Positions 28,501 to 41,908 of a stretch of DNA of 64,000 bases are shown here, piece by piece. Both the position numbers and the translations under genes were made by a program. A model generated the notes under the pieces. The model saw only the letters and a program-made list of their open reading frames with translations, ran no database searches and had not been told where the DNA came from. Source of the stretch: Tetrahymena elliotti 4EA (Eukaryota > Ciliophora > Oligohymenophorea > Hymenostomatida > Tetrahymenidae); NCBI GenBank assembly GCA_000231825.2, contig JH720368.1, forward strand, positions 180,693 to 244,692. Reading direction: 5' to 3'. Position 1 is the first letter of the stretch. Every line of letters begins with the position of its first letter.

Positions 28501-28824
28501 TTACATTGAATACATTTATTATCTAACATAAGGTTATTATACATGCTTTATTAAGTGCATATTTATAACTTTACTTTATGATGAGTTAAATTAGAAATTA
28601 ATAATATTTACATAAATATGGGTATTTGTTTAATTAAATTATCATAAATTTTATTAATTAAGGTATTATTCATTGAAATATATTAGATATTGATCAATTA
28701 TATTTTTTTAAGCAATTATAGTTAAAGCATATTCTTTTATTAAATTAGTTGAATTTTAAGTATAATTATAAAGTAAATAATTTATTTGTCACTCATTTTA
28801 AGCATTTCTTTTAAGATGTATTTT
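25504..28824. other. AT-rich intergenic spacer
   Basis: About 3.3 kb between the convergent ends of the kinase (+) and the histidine kinase (-). No coding frame could be supported on either strand. The only structure noticed is a perfect 12-bp inverted repeat at 25967-26008. Confidence 0.5.
25967..26008. repeat. Perfect 12-bp inverted repeat (hairpin)
   Basis: The arms are gaaatcaagatt at 25967-25978 and aatcttgatttc at 25997-26008, separated by 18 nt of AT. It could form a hairpin in RNA or DNA. It lies about 460 bp after the kinase stop codon. No function can be assigned. Confidence 0.6.
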
Positions 28825-31800
28825 TCAAATAAGTTTTTAATTTATTTCATTAAATTCATTCATAGTATTCATTGCCATCAAACTTCCTTACTATTACATA
28901 ATTTTAAAGTTGATAGTATGGCTATGAGTTTAGTAATACCAATCACACAGTAATTTTTATATGTCATTCTTCATAATTGGCTTTGAAATATAATCATCAA
29001 ATCCAGAATTTTTAGCCCTAACTTATTCTTAATCACCTCCATGAGCAGTACAAGCCACTATATATGGAATGTCATCTTTACTTAATCTATGTTCACTATA
29101 AAAATCTGTTAATTCTTTCATTACCTCATAACCATTCAATATTGGCATTTCAATATCCATAAATACTATTTCATATTTAAGGCATCTAGTACAAAGCTAA
29201 TTTTATTTATTTTATTAATATCTATTGCATATCTTTTCATAAGCTTGTTTTCCATCAAATGCTTTATCAATTGGAACATTGAAAAATTACTATTTATTAC
29301 AAAAAAGTTCAAAATTTAGCTTGTAAAAATAGAAATATTTTATTAATTAGTAAAAAATAATATATACTGCATTTGCTAAATATTTTTGATTTAAATAATT
29401 TATTCTTTTTGTTAATCAAATAAATTTTATTTTTTGTAAATAAATTTGATTGAAGAAAAACTTGCAAAAAATTGAAAAACTGAGGAATTTTGGTATATTT
29501 AAAATACTTAAAAATATTGTAAATAATTTACTTGCAACATTCTACTTAAAGCCAATATGTTAAATTAATTATCATCAACAACTAAGATTGAAGCACACTT
29601 ATTTTCACAAACAGAATTTTCAATATGCTATTACAAGAGATTCATCAACTTTGCTCCTTCTATTTCATTTAAGTTACTTTTTGAATGATATCCATTAAAG
29701 CCTATAGCTGAGGAAGTCATTTTAGTTAAAGATTTATTTGTTAGAGTACGTGATAGATTTGATGTTAGTCTTGAGCTACTAGGAGTAATTTTTGAAGGTA
29801 TAGATGAATTAGAATGGTTGTTGTTTGTAGTAGAATTAGATTAGGAGAATCTCATTTAATTATCATACACAATATTTATTCTATTTTGATTATTTTGAGA
29901 TGATTATGAATTTCTTTAATCATTCAAAGTAGGTAAATTATTTTTAAATTATTCTTCTGGTTCTATAGTAACCAAAATTGGATTATTGCTAATGGCTTTT
30001 TAGATTTAGTTATTTGGAGAAACAGAATTTAAGTTGTTAATTTAATTTGTATTCTAGTTCAATTTATTAATAGATTATTATGTTGATGTACTTGTACTTT
30101 ACAACGATTGTATATATTATGGGTTATCACCAACCTTGTTCTAATTTGATGGGGAATTCATTTATGTATTATTCTAATTATTAAGTTAGATAATGGCTTA
30201 TTAAATATATGATGGTTTATGCAAAGGAGATCCATTGTTGCTAGAAACTAAATCATTATTTCTGTAATGAACATCAATAATTGCTCCAAGCTCCATATAT
30301 TATGGAACTTTATTTTAGTAAGTACTCCCATCATTTATACAAGCTGAATCAGCCATAAGAGATAATTCTTTATCGTCTTTAGGATTCTTAGATGATAAGT
30401 CAGCTAAAGCTGCTTATTGCTACTATTATTACTTTTAAGTATTTGTAGTAATATTTTCAGGATTTTCATTTTTAACTGAAATGTAAGAATTTGCCATTTC
30501 CTCTTCATTGATCATATCTAAAGGTAACACAGAATGAGTGTAAGAATTATTGTGAGTATATTAAGGGCTGAGTAAAGGTTTAGGATTCATATCCTAAATA
30601 ATAAATGAAAATGTGCTTCCTTGACTATAAACACTTTCTACTTGAATACCTATCTAATTTTAAGGTATTAAATACTCTGATAGGATATTTAATTAAGTAT
30701 TGTTAGTATTTTAAGCACAAAGACCTTTTGATATACTTTAACTTATTGCTAAACCTAAACCACAACCCTAGCTGTTCATTCCTAATTTTAATTTACAAAT
30801 TTATATTTAAATTGAATTAAAAGAGATAATTTTACCCTCTGATTCATATTCAGTTTTGTTAAAAGCATTAAAAATATTTTAGACAGTTTCTGGTTTCATG
30901 CCAATACCCGTATCTTAAACAGCTAATCTGATGTATTTCTGTACCCTGTTTGTCTCATTAATAAACATAGGTTCTGCTATTATTCTGATTGTTCCGTTTT
31001 CAGGAGTGAATTTGAGAGAATTACTTAAGAAATTTAATAAAATTTATCTAATTCTGTTTTGATCTGATTTAACCTATAGATTTAATCTTGTATCGTATAT
31101 TAGCTACAGTTCTATTGATTTAACATTAGCTTGCATTTAAATCAAAGTCTAGCAATCTTATAATAGTTTTTCTAAATTGAAATCAACAAATGTATATTTG
31201 AACTTTCCGCTATCAATTTAAGCAAAATCTAAAATGTCATTAATTTAGTTAAGTAAAAGCTTCTAAGAATGGAGAGCTGGATATAAATAGCTTTATTAAT
31301 TTAATAGAAAATATTAGTTTTAAAATAAATAATTTTTGAAAAGTTTATGTTTTAATTTTCTATGAAAATTTTTTATAAAATTATTAATTAGAAAAAATGA
31401 AGAGGTAAATCTAACAAAATAAAAATTTTGCTTTTATTTAACATTTTGTTATAATTTAAGCACTATTGCTCCATCTTAATAGAATTTTAATAATTTTAAA
31501 TTATAAAAAAAATTGTAAGAAATGGAAAGATCAGAAAAAATCTTTTGGAAATAGGTCACATTTTACATTTTGGTAAATTTTATTAGTTTTATGCAAGAAA
31601 TTATGAAATGTGAGAAGAAATTTTATTTGGGATGGGATTAGTATTACTGGAGTAAATAAAGTTTGTGATAATTTTATATTTTTTTGATTAAGGTGGGTAA
31701 GAAGAAAGTTAAGTTAAAATTAAAAGAATTAATTAATTTACTCATCTATAAGTTGTGGATCTGGAATAAATTATTCAAGACCTTCTAACATAGAAATTGT

Positions 31801-34740
31801 GCAATTTAAAGGAGTTCTTAGTTCATGAGAAAGTGAAGCAAACATTTTCATCTTATATTTTTAAACTTCTTCCATTTTTTTGTTATAATATTCTTACCAA
31901 AGAGGATCGACTAAAACTAAAATGAATATTTCTGAATTATTTTCAGAGGTCTCCAATTCCAAGAGCAAAAATTTAAGCACAAAAATTTGATCCTTCCACT
32001 TGACTTAAGCTTTTATCATATCCTCTTAGAATTGCATATATCCTAAATTAGTATTTTTGTTCATTTAAGAAAAAAATGTCTTAGATTTATCAAACTAAGG
32101 TTTTTTAATTGAGGAAGGAGTTAGAGGAATTTCTTTGGTATTTGAATTATTGTTTAAAAAGGAAATAGCATTTTAGTTATTTGGGGATTATATTGTAGGA
32201 TCAAGGTTATTTGTGTTGTTTTAGTTATTTCCTGTGTTTTAATTTTGAGAATTGTTTCTTCCTCCAATCACTTCATTAAATAAATCTTAAAGAATATCGC
32301 CAACCTTTGTTTCTCTTTAAATAATATCGTTGCTCTTTTTTTAGGTAAAGAGCCTTCTTTTAAATATTTTTTATCCTTCCTGCTAATAGATATAGTTATT
32401 AAATATGTCAATATCGCTTTCTTCTTCATCTTCATTTCTATGAGAAGATGCATTTATTATTGGATGAGAAGGTTTTTTATTTAAAGATTAAGATTTTTTT
32501 GGTGAAGATTGCTACTACTGTACTTACTAGTAGTTACTTTGGTTGATTAATTAGTTATTAGATACTACAGATCCTTCGAAATTTAGTTATTCGTTATTGC
32601 TGTTAGAATCAACTCCTCTTATGGATTTGCATACCTCCATATAATTATTTGAGTTCATTCCTTTTTAATCAAACTAATAACCTTACTGATTTTAGTTTGT
32701 AGGAGACTATACATAATCCTATAAATTGCTTTAATTTTCATTTATATATTGGTATGAATTAGGATTATTACTGCCATATATCAAATTACTATTAACTATT
32801 ACATTACTTTTTTAAGGACTGGGAAGTGATGAAGTTAATTAATTATTTAAAAGATTATTATTGTATCTTAAAATTGCTGCAGGTGATGATTACTCTTCTA
32901 TTGATGGGATTTTACCATCTTTTCTGGAATCAATAGGACTAGGAAGCTCTTTTGTTTATATCTTTGAGAATGTTGGATTATTAGAATTGTCTGCTTGGTT
33001 TGAGAGAGTTTCTGGTCCTTTGAAAGAAGGAGTTAGAATACTCTTTTGCTAATCTAGGTGCTTTGATTTTTAGGTTTTCTTATCAGATTCAACTTAAATC
33101 TACTCAGTTAGTTCATTACTTTATCTTTTAAAATTCTAAGTATTTAAACTTTTTATATTATTTTCATTTTTATATTAAATCAATCTTGAACTGCCACTAT
33201 TGAGATTGGATTGTTATTGATTGCTTTATTAATTGATAAGTATTGAAACTTCATCTTTGATATTTTCTGGGTAATTGATAAGAGAATTTATATCGTTTAT
33301 GTTACTGTTATTATTATTTTAAATGTTACTTAGCATATTACTATTATTTTGAATTGTTTGATTCATATTGTTGCTGATGTTATTATTGTGAGCATGCTTG
33401 AGACTTTGTTATTAATTAAAATATTATTATTAAGATTATTATTCTTTTTGTTAATTTATTGTGGTGCTTTTGAAATATTGTTAAGACATGTTTTGGAGAT
33501 TATGAGTTGATCCATTTATTTAGTTGTTATTGTTATTGCTGTTGTTATTATTTGGAGATGGTTGAGGTGAGGGATTGTGTTGCTGATTGGTAGACAAACC
33601 TAAAATGATTTAATTTAGTTAGTCTTTTTTGCATTTGAATAAATCCTTGATTGTTTTGTTACAGAATATAGTGGACTTATTTTTATCAAAAATAGCAACT
33701 CCCTCTGGGATCATCCCAAGAATATTATAATAAAAGTTATTTAGTCTGTGTGCCTTCTTATTTGTGGATAACATTTTTTTAGTTTACTTCTGGCTCTCTA
33801 CTTAAAGTTTTTCTTGATGGACAACAATTATAGTGCATATCAATATACTCTGGCAAAGAGATTGCCATTCCCAATTTACAATAAACTAAAACCTTACTAT
33901 CAAGTAAACAGTTGAAACACCTATGTAGATGAGGTTGTATAAATTAACTCTACTTATACTTTAAATGTAACTCATTTAAACAATAGTTACAGTGATGACC
34001 CAAGAGTCAGAAATGCTTTTCATTAAAGCAAATGCCTCTACGACTAAAATTTGGCTCAATAAGAAGAAAAACATCATAGCCCACCTGTAAAAACTAGTCA
34101 TTTCCTCTAATCTAACTTTCCTTTTAATAATAATAAACTTCCATATATACAAGCCAACTACTCCCATGCTTAAAAGTAAAGCACTAATAATATAAAGCTT
34201 GTATTCATCATTCTAAGAGCTTTCATCCTAAATATCTCGTAATATGAAACAAAAGCCAAAAAATATCCAAGTTATATAAATAAGGGCTAACTAATAAGGT
34301 GCTTGAAATTTATACTGTATTTGTTAAGTGCTCTATTGTAAAACTTCTAAGTTAATCATTTCAAGAAGGTTTTTATCATTGTTATTATTAGTTACTATTG
34401 ATTTAGCCTTAGCTAAGTTTCTATTTTTTTCAAAATTAAAATTGACTTTATGGCTTTAAGTCTCTTGTTGATTTTAACTTTTTAAATTAAAATTTTTTTC
34501 ATTTTATTACTGGTTTTAATAGTACTAACTCATGAAATCCTCTTTTAAAATCCCTGTTGCCACATTAGCTTTTACTTGTTTATTCATCTGCTAATTATTT
34601 TAGTGCATATTATCGATATAATTAGAGTCATGACTCTCTGATATTTCAACTGCTTCTTCCTATTTATTTTATTTATCTTCTCCATTTTACTGCAGTTTCG
34701 CCTTACTTGATTTTTCTTCTTTACTTTTAAAAATGTTCAT
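28825..34740 (-). CDS. Membrane-bound hybrid sensor histidine kinase with C-terminal receiver domain
   Basis: Predicted 1,750 aa. Three exons (34740-31742, 31290-29532, 29319-28825) join with correct phases across introns of 451 and 212 nt. An in-frame TGA lies just before the ATG, which fixes the start. Residues about 150-308 hold five or six hydrophobic spans. Residues about 335-385 look like a PAS domain (ILGMIPEGVAIFDKN). A long Asn/Ser/Gln-rich linker follows. The DHp box SLSHELRTPLN carries the phosphoacceptor His972. The ATPase part shows the N box (LNFLSNSLKFT, Asn1090), G1 box DTGIGM at 1126-1131 and G2 box GCGLGLAIS from 1175. After another low-complexity linker, a receiver has the acidic pair Asp1572/1573, phosphoacceptor Asp1641 in MDIEMP, the ACTAH switch Thr and the SKPI Lys. 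All catalytic residues are present. It should autophosphorylate on His and pass phosphate to its own receiver. No HPt domain is in this protein, so a partner is expected. The ligand is unknown. Confidence 0.92.
31291..31741 (-). other. Long intron in the histidine kinase gene
   Basis: A 451-nt GT..AG intron (sense strand) splits the kinase right after the first helix following the phosphoacceptor His. It is far longer than the 41-95 nt introns typical of the window. The exon before ends two nucleotides into a codon and the exon after completes an Asp codon, so the phases agree. Confidence 0.75.
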
Positions 34741-35958
34741 TTTTTATAATCAACAGCTGACCTGTTACTGAGTGGAGTATTTGAAATTAATGTTGTGTTT
34801 TTCAAGAACAAATTGCTTAATAATTAAATTTGATGAATTATTAACTAGTTTAATGTCTACCAAACAAAACGTTGATTTATTAGCTACTTGATTGATTTAT
34901 TATTAAGATAGCTACTAAGAAGTTTTATGAGAGAGTGTTGAGCTGAAGATGGAATACTATAATAACTAATTTAATCTACTTTTTTGTAAATATTTTGGTT
35001 AACAAATTTTTGTTTCCTTTAGTATTAATAGTACTATTTATTATACTATTTATTAATTAATTTATCACACTTTAGATATTTATAAAAGCTTATCTCAATG
35101 CTTCTAAGTACTTTTTTAGTAAATATTGAGTCCTTCTAATTATGTAAATCACCAATAATTTATAATGAATTAATGTAAAAATCTATACAGACATTATGTT
35201 TTTATGCCTACATCCATGCTTATAAATATAAAGATCGAACTCAGTCAGACATAATTATGAATAAGAATTTTTAAAAAAAAAAGTTAAAATTTTCAGAATT
35301 TGTTTAATTTTTCATCACCAACTTTTTTTTCTCTCACTTTTAACTTAAGCCTAGTTGCTAAAAGAATTAATTTTTTTTACTTATTGATATGAAAATACTT
35401 ATTTAAAAAATTCGAAATATTTGGAAAAAAAGATAAGTAGATTTTTTTATTGTGATTGTCAATAATCTATTTATTTAAGTATCTTATCTACTTAATACCA
35501 TTAATTTTTTTATTTCCTCTTCCCTTCTAAATATTTGAATAATATTAAATTTAACTTTACATATCCCAAAAAATTAATTACAAAAAAAGTTAAAATTATT
35601 AATATTTATTTTGTAACATTTTTAATATAATTTTTCTTCATATTTTTTTAATTTTATTTTTAAAGTTTTAGAAATCACTATATAAATAAATAATAAAATG
35701 ATAAGACTATTTCTACTTCTAACTAATTAATTCAAACACCTATTTATTTTAACTTGAGCATTATTTATTTCAATTTTCCTAAATTGTATAGATATAATTA
35801 TATTATCTATATTATCTATTAAAAGTTAGTTGAGGTAGTATATTATTAAAAATTATTTAATTCATTAGTAGAAATCTGTTTACATATCTCACTCAACACA
35901 ACGATTAAATATAAGCTTATTATTTTATTTACTAACCCCCTACTTAACTAACTATAAA
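34741..35958. other. Divergent intergenic region
   Basis: About 1.2 kb between the divergent starts of the histidine kinase (-) and the + strand membrane protein. It should hold both promoters. It is AT-rich with T runs; no defined regulatory motif was recognised. Confidence 0.5.
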
Positions 35959-38900
35959 ATGAGTGGTTTATTTGAAAAAGTTAAACTAATTGATATGTTC
36001 GGAAAACCTGTGACTTTGAATGTTTTTGGTAAGAAGAGGCATAAAACTCACGTTGGAGCTTTTATTACATTATGCTCAGTCATATTTTTTGTGAGCGTTA
36101 TTCAGAATAGATTGATTAACTTTTTCAAACGCCAAGAAATTATTGCTTCCTAACATGTGTCGTAAGATCAAATAAGAGAATTGAATCTAGATCCTTCAAA
36201 TTTTATGACAGCTATTAAATTTAATTTTCCTTAAGGAGTCTAAAGTTTTGAAGGTTAACCTTTTACATTTAAGATATCTTAAGTAGAATAGCAAATTATA
36301 CATTAAACATAAACTAGCCCTATGAAAATTTTATCTCAAAATACAACAACTACAATGATTCCTTGCACTTTAGAGCATTTTGCATCTCAACAAAAATCTG
36401 AGCTAAATGATATTTAACTATTCTTTTAGGATTAAGGCATAGAATCTTACTTTTGCCCTGATATTTAATTAAACTTCACTCTTTAAGGAAACAGAAATAC
36501 TGAACATTATAAATATGTATTGTAATATTTTCTTTAAAGATTTGAAAATGGAAGAAATTTATTAATTTATTTTCATAAAAATAGAATAGAAATAATAAGC
36601 TGTGAAAATTAGCCAGGATGTTGGACAAAAGAATAAATAGATGAATTTATATAAAAAAACGAATATTTTACTATCTAAGTTATATTGAATAGCTATATAT
36701 CTAATTTAGACTCATTAGATTATTTAAAATCATATATTTATGATAAAAAAATATTTAGGATGATCCCATATCAGGTAAATCAATTTCTTTTCAATACTCT
36801 TCAAAAAACGAATTATGTGAAAATTACCATAAATAAAGCCTAAAATAATTCATTTGATTGGATAAAACACATAAATTAAACACATTTTTTAAGTTAAATT
36901 AATTACCTAAATTATTTTATTTATGATTTCTCATTCATTTATTTAAAAAGTTTTATTGATATTTAGGCATTTTTTTTGTTGAGCTCGAATTTTTTTATTT
37001 TTATGGCTCTTGAATTCTTTCTAAATATATTAATTAAAAAAGCAATTGCAATTTATTTTATCTGCAGTTTTCAAAAAAAACCATAAAAATTTATTTGATT
37101 TTGCAATTAAATTGGCTAATTTTTAAAGTATTTTTTTAATTTTTTTGAATGAAATAGATGAAGCCTATAACTGAGATGTATTTTTAATAGAATGATATTG
37201 AATCAGATGAATCTTGGTTTTGGTTTGCTTCTTCTAGATTTGAGTCTTTTGTTATCTATTCAGAAGAGGAATTTAGAGAAAATATGATAAGCCAATCTTA
37301 AGCACCAATAAGTTAAAAAAATTATGGGCAATTTTATTTTTTTAGGTCATAGTATACAATTAATTCAAAAAGATAATATGAAAAAGTAGATGGAATATTG
37401 TCTTATATGGTATTAAAAATTTATTAGTTAGTTCAATGATAATTTTTATAAAAATTTTTATTATTTCAAAAGGGTGGTTTTATTCAAATTGTTTTTATTT
37501 TCACAGGATTTTTAATGGAATTTTATAATATGTAAAGCTTAATGATGTAATTAGCTAATTAGCTATATTCTTTTGAGACACCAACTGAACTCAAAAAAGA
37601 GGATAAAGATATTTTAAATTTTCATACTAAATAAGATTTCTTAAGAAACATATATTCTTAAATATTTTCTCAAGTAGAAAAACTCAATTTAAATTTGAAA
37701 TATATTCTTTATTTGCTCAGCTGTAGAAAGCTATTTAAGAATGGAAAAAATATGCTAATTCATGAAGTTATGAAATAGGTAATCAATATTTAATTAAAGA
37801 TTTTAGATAATAATTGGATTGAATAAAATTAATCTAGGTGGATAAAGATTTAAACATTTTCGAGATTCTTGATAGGCTACATGAAGTTGATAAAATGAAA
37901 AAGGTTCTATTTACAGAAGAATAAAAAAAGATATTTGAATTTTCATACAAACCAACTTTTAACTTTGAATCAATATAAAATAACTTAAAAGTTAAAAAAT
38001 TGTAAGAAATAGAAAAAAAAAGAATGGAAAAAAACAGGAAGATTAGAAACAGAGAAGAGAGAAAAATATAAAAAAAAATATAATCATAAATCCAAAGCCA
38101 AATCAAAATTCAAAAAAAATTATGTTTAGAGGATTAATAGGATTTTCCAATAAATAAAAACACTCCTGTCTAGACAAAAAATAAACTAGAAATTCCTGAA
38201 AATAACAATCTTACTAAAAAAAGTTTAGTAGATATTGTTGCTTAGGTTTCATATTTTAAAAATAAAGATAATCTCAAAAAAGTTTAACAGATATCAAATT
38301 TACTTCTTTTAGAAGGTCAATCTCTTTTAAACAAAACACCTGCAAATACGTTAGCAAAACCACAATAAACCACTGAAACTTTTTATTGTTTAAATAATTT
38401 AAGCTAGACTGGTATCAATAATTATCAAGGAACTTTTAATAATATAAACCAAAAATCATAATCACAATAGATATCACCTTTGAAATAGTATTTGATGTAA
38501 AATAAAAAGAAAAAAAATGAAAATTTTTTACTCAGCTTAATTTAGGTGTTACGTCCTCAAACATTTTATAGCTAAAGAATGGATTATTCTTAATTTTCTT
38601 CTTTCTATGAATTATACGAAGCATATGAGTAAGCAACAAATGCGCAGCTGAATAATAGAAGCCAAATCAAGTAAAAATTTTTATTATAAGCTAAATATAA
38701 ATTTATTTCTCTATTTAAAAAGAGTAACTTAAAAGATATTATAATTTCTTGGATAGGACATAAGAGATGTTTTTAAGCTAGCAGAAAAGCTTCCAACAGA
38801 AGAATCACTATCAAGGCAAGAAAGGATTAATATGCTTGTTTAATTATTTGTATGCAACTTAAAATAAAAAATTGGGAGAGAATCTTTTTTCTGTTTAACG

Positions 38901-39662
38901 AAAGTGAATGAGGAGGTATTAGAAAATGATTAAAAGGGATATGATATTTAATCAAATTATTAATTTAAAATCAATAAAATGAATTAACTTAATGAGAAAT
39001 CAGAATAATATTTAAGAGGTAAAAATACATAGAGTCTTATGAACTCAAGTAATCTATCTTCAATCCATTAAAATCCTGAAACTTTTGTTACTGTTTTGGA
39101 TTAGTCTTAGAATTTTCCTAAGTACTTTGATAGGTCTAATAATAACTTATCAATGAATAAATAAGATTCTGAGAGCTCATCTCAATATTCTCCTACTCGA
39201 TTTTCTTAAAGATCATCCAACAAAAACTCTAACTTGAAGAAAAAAAATTAAAATGATTAAATCTAAAGTAATAAAAGTAAAAGATTTTCGTTATAGTACT
39301 AGTATGTTAACAGTGATAAGCAAGGAATAATCTTACATTAAATTGCAGGAGTTAAACCAAGCAATAGCAGTAGTATTTTTAGATAAAACTTTCAGTAAAA
39401 AATATAACCAAAAAGTATTGTTGAGTTATATAAGTTTGATCAAAATGCTACTTCTCAGTCATCAGATGAAACTCACATAATTTAAAAATAAATATCCAAT
39501 GCAAGTAATATTATAGAAAAAGGCTTAAAGAATGTTAAATTTTAAATCACTATTGATGAAGATTAAGCTGAGTAATCTCATAGCTTTAACAATATAAAAA
39601 TAGACTAAAATGACTAAAACAATAATAAATAAAATGTTAATTTTTTTAACAAATTTGATTGA
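35959..39662 (+). CDS. Ciliate-expanded membrane protein with ectodomain and long polar tail
   Basis: The start ATG at 35959 follows an A-rich leader. Residues 1-30 are basic and a membrane span follows at about 33-50 (GAFITLCSVIFFVSVIQ). A region of several hundred residues follows with few Cys. Then GGFIQIVFIFTGFLMEFYN near 37473 starts a second hydrophobic segment, followed by MMQLANQLYSF. After it comes a charged, coiled part (IFEILDRLHEVDKMKKVL) and a Ser/Asn/Gln-rich tail to TGA at 39660. I know this architecture from many Tetrahymena and Paramecium hypothetical proteins; the function is unknown, and a cell-surface or organelle-membrane role is an inference. Introns 37410-37472, 37779-37837 and 38671-38722 agree with the frames. 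One or more introns between about 36775 and 37157 are certain because the frame changes, but their exact ends were not resolved. Confidence 0.8.
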
Positions 39663-41047
39663 AACAAAGAGATAAAAATAATATTTTTACAAATTATTTC
39701 ATCAATAACCTAAACAAATTATTAATTCATGATCCTTAGATTTAAAACTAAAATAAAAGTAGTAATTTATAAAAAAATTGCTTTAAATGTTTATTGGTTT
39801 CTAAATATCTTTTCAAATTGCATTACTTGTATTAATAAATAAATTCTAAATAAAATTTAAGCATAATTTTACAAAAGAACAAAAAAACTATTAATGTTAT
39901 TTTCTATTTACTTTAAATTTTACTAAAATACAGTAAAAACCTTAATTATACCCCACTGCATTATGCCTCCAGATGAGGCATGAATTTTATTCAATAATTG
40001 AAAACAAATTTAGATTGGTTTATTAATTTTAATTCATTACATTCTATTTTTAAAATAAAATATTAACAAGAAATAATCAGTCGAAGATCTTTTATTCATA
40101 TTGATCCTCTTTCTTTGAATGAAATTATTTATTATTTATTTGTTTAATGTTTCTATAGTTTTTCTTAAATAAAAATTAGAGTGGGCATAATAAAAATGAA
40201 TGCGTGAGGTGGGGCATAATTACATACTGTACTAATTAATTATTTTTAGAAGTTAAATAAATATCCCTTAAAATAAATTTTTAGATTAGAAAGACTTGTA
40301 ATAAACTTAAGAAGATTCAGATTATAATGAAAGTAAATATCATTAAAAATCCAAAAAATGGCAAAAAAATAATATTTAATAATTTTGTTTGCATGTTTGT
40401 AGGAAAGGAGGAAATTTTTTAAATCTAAAAACTCTTTTTTATTTATTTTCGGATGTAAAAAATATATTTTTTAAAGTTTAAAGTAAAAAAATAAATTGAA
40501 AAAATATTACTTACCTAATCAATCATATTATTAATAAAAATATATAATTATTTTTAAGAACAAATTCTTACCTTTTACTTATGAAAGAAATTTAGCAGCA
40601 AATCTAAGTAAATACTCTGAATTAAATGAATTTACTCTTATAAAATAATGTTTTTTGATAGGAAATATCATGAATGAAATAGATAGATTTAATTACAGAG
40701 CTTTTTGAAATTTGTTATGTTGTTTTTAAATAAACTAATTCCTTTATTTGAAATAAATAAGGATTGGGTTTAATACAGATCACATGTTAAACTGCTCTAA
40801 TAAATGAATAAATTAATTAATTTAACAAGTATGAACTAAATACTTGTTTTTTATTTTTTTTAATTATTTTGGATATTTTTTGGTTCTTATAAATAAATAG
40901 TGTTTGTTTATTTTTACATTTTCATTTTATATTCTTAAAAAAATGATTGATATTTAGCTCTTTTTTATCTTTTCAGTCTATTCAATCTTAAACTTTAACT
41001 GAAGTTGGATTATAATTATTTTGAAGTTTACTATAGCTGAAAATATT
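39663..41047. other. Convergent intergenic region containing the MITE-like element
   Basis: Spacer between the stop codons of the + strand membrane protein and the minus-strand four-span gene. Apart from the inverted-repeat element at 39942-40222 it is plain AT-rich sequence with no supported frame. Confidence 0.5.
39942..40222. mobile_element. MITE-like element with 14-bp terminal inverted repeats
   Basis: The left end taattataccccac (39942-39955) and right end gtggggcataatta (40209-40222) are inverted repeats matching at 13 of 14 positions. Just inside lie further related G/C islands: attatgcctccagatgaggcat near the left end, including a 7-bp hairpin, and gtgggcataat near the right end. 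The 281-bp interval has no coding capacity. These G/C clusters stand out in an otherwise extremely AT-rich spacer. Ends beginning with TA would suit a Tc1/mariner-type target site, but no longer target duplication is clear. Confidence 0.45.
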
Positions 41048-41908
41048 TCAAGATGGTTAACTAATTGATGGTTTGCCATTATAAAGTAATGCTTACATAC
41101 CTTAGAATTAAGAAGTATGCTTGGCATATAAAGCACGTATGCCAATAGCTTTGATTATTCCAAAGAACAATTTATAAAAAAATTCTAAAATACAAGCTAT
41201 GATATTAATTACCAAAACTGCTGTTTATCCATTCTGATTATTTCTATATCCTATATCTGCATAACCTAATATTTATGGAATGAAAGAGAATACCATAAAT
41301 CCTAAGTATACATTAATATATTTGAGATTAAAATTTTATTGAGATTTGATGGCAGCAACACAAGCTCCAAACCAAAAAAGATAGTCTAGTATGAAATAAT
41401 AAACATTATTTGATGGAGATGAACTAGTTGAGTCATTTTTAGAATTATTTTTGTTCTTTGAATCGGAATTGGATTAGGTTACGATTTGTATAATATAAGA
41501 TATAACAAGTATAATCATAAAGACCATCGAAATCTTATTATGCTTTATAAAACTAACAAGACTATCATTTATTATCTTTTCTAACTCATACTTTTGAAGT
41601 CTTAAATCATCTCCATATTAATTTTAGTTAGTGTTATTTCTTTCTAGATCGAATAGAGTATTTTATACAGGAACTCCTTAGACAATTTATTGATTGTTAA
41701 CTTACTCTCCATTTATTGATGGAACAAAAGGAAATGAGTTTTAAGTAAATTTCATTTGCGTTACTTCAATTTATGGTTATTTCACTTATTATTATTAATT
41801 TTAATTTTAAGCATTATATATTGTCATTTAGCTATTTACTAGAGGTACTTTCATTCCTCTGAGAGTGCTGGTTAGTTATTGTGAATTTTATTTGTTTAGA
41901 TTTTTCAT
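41048..41908 (-). CDS. Four-span membrane protein, Gln-rich N-terminus
   Basis: An intronless 286-aa frame, with ATG at 41906-41908 preceded by AAAA and TGA at 41048. Residues 1-100 are polar and Gln/Asn-rich (for example QNQNQQQQVKQPQ at 34-46). Four hydrophobic helices follow at about 126-144, 169-187, 197-216 and 229-256. A short Ser/Asn loop of about 25 residues separates the first two. The C-terminus is short and polar. There is no signal peptide, so both ends are probably cytosolic. No known transporter or channel motif is visible. The next minus-strand gene upstream (43910-46105) has the same layout of Gln-rich N-terminus and four spans, with RALYAKH here and LAFRAKY there just after span four, so they may be distant relatives. 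Function unknown. Confidence 0.82.
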
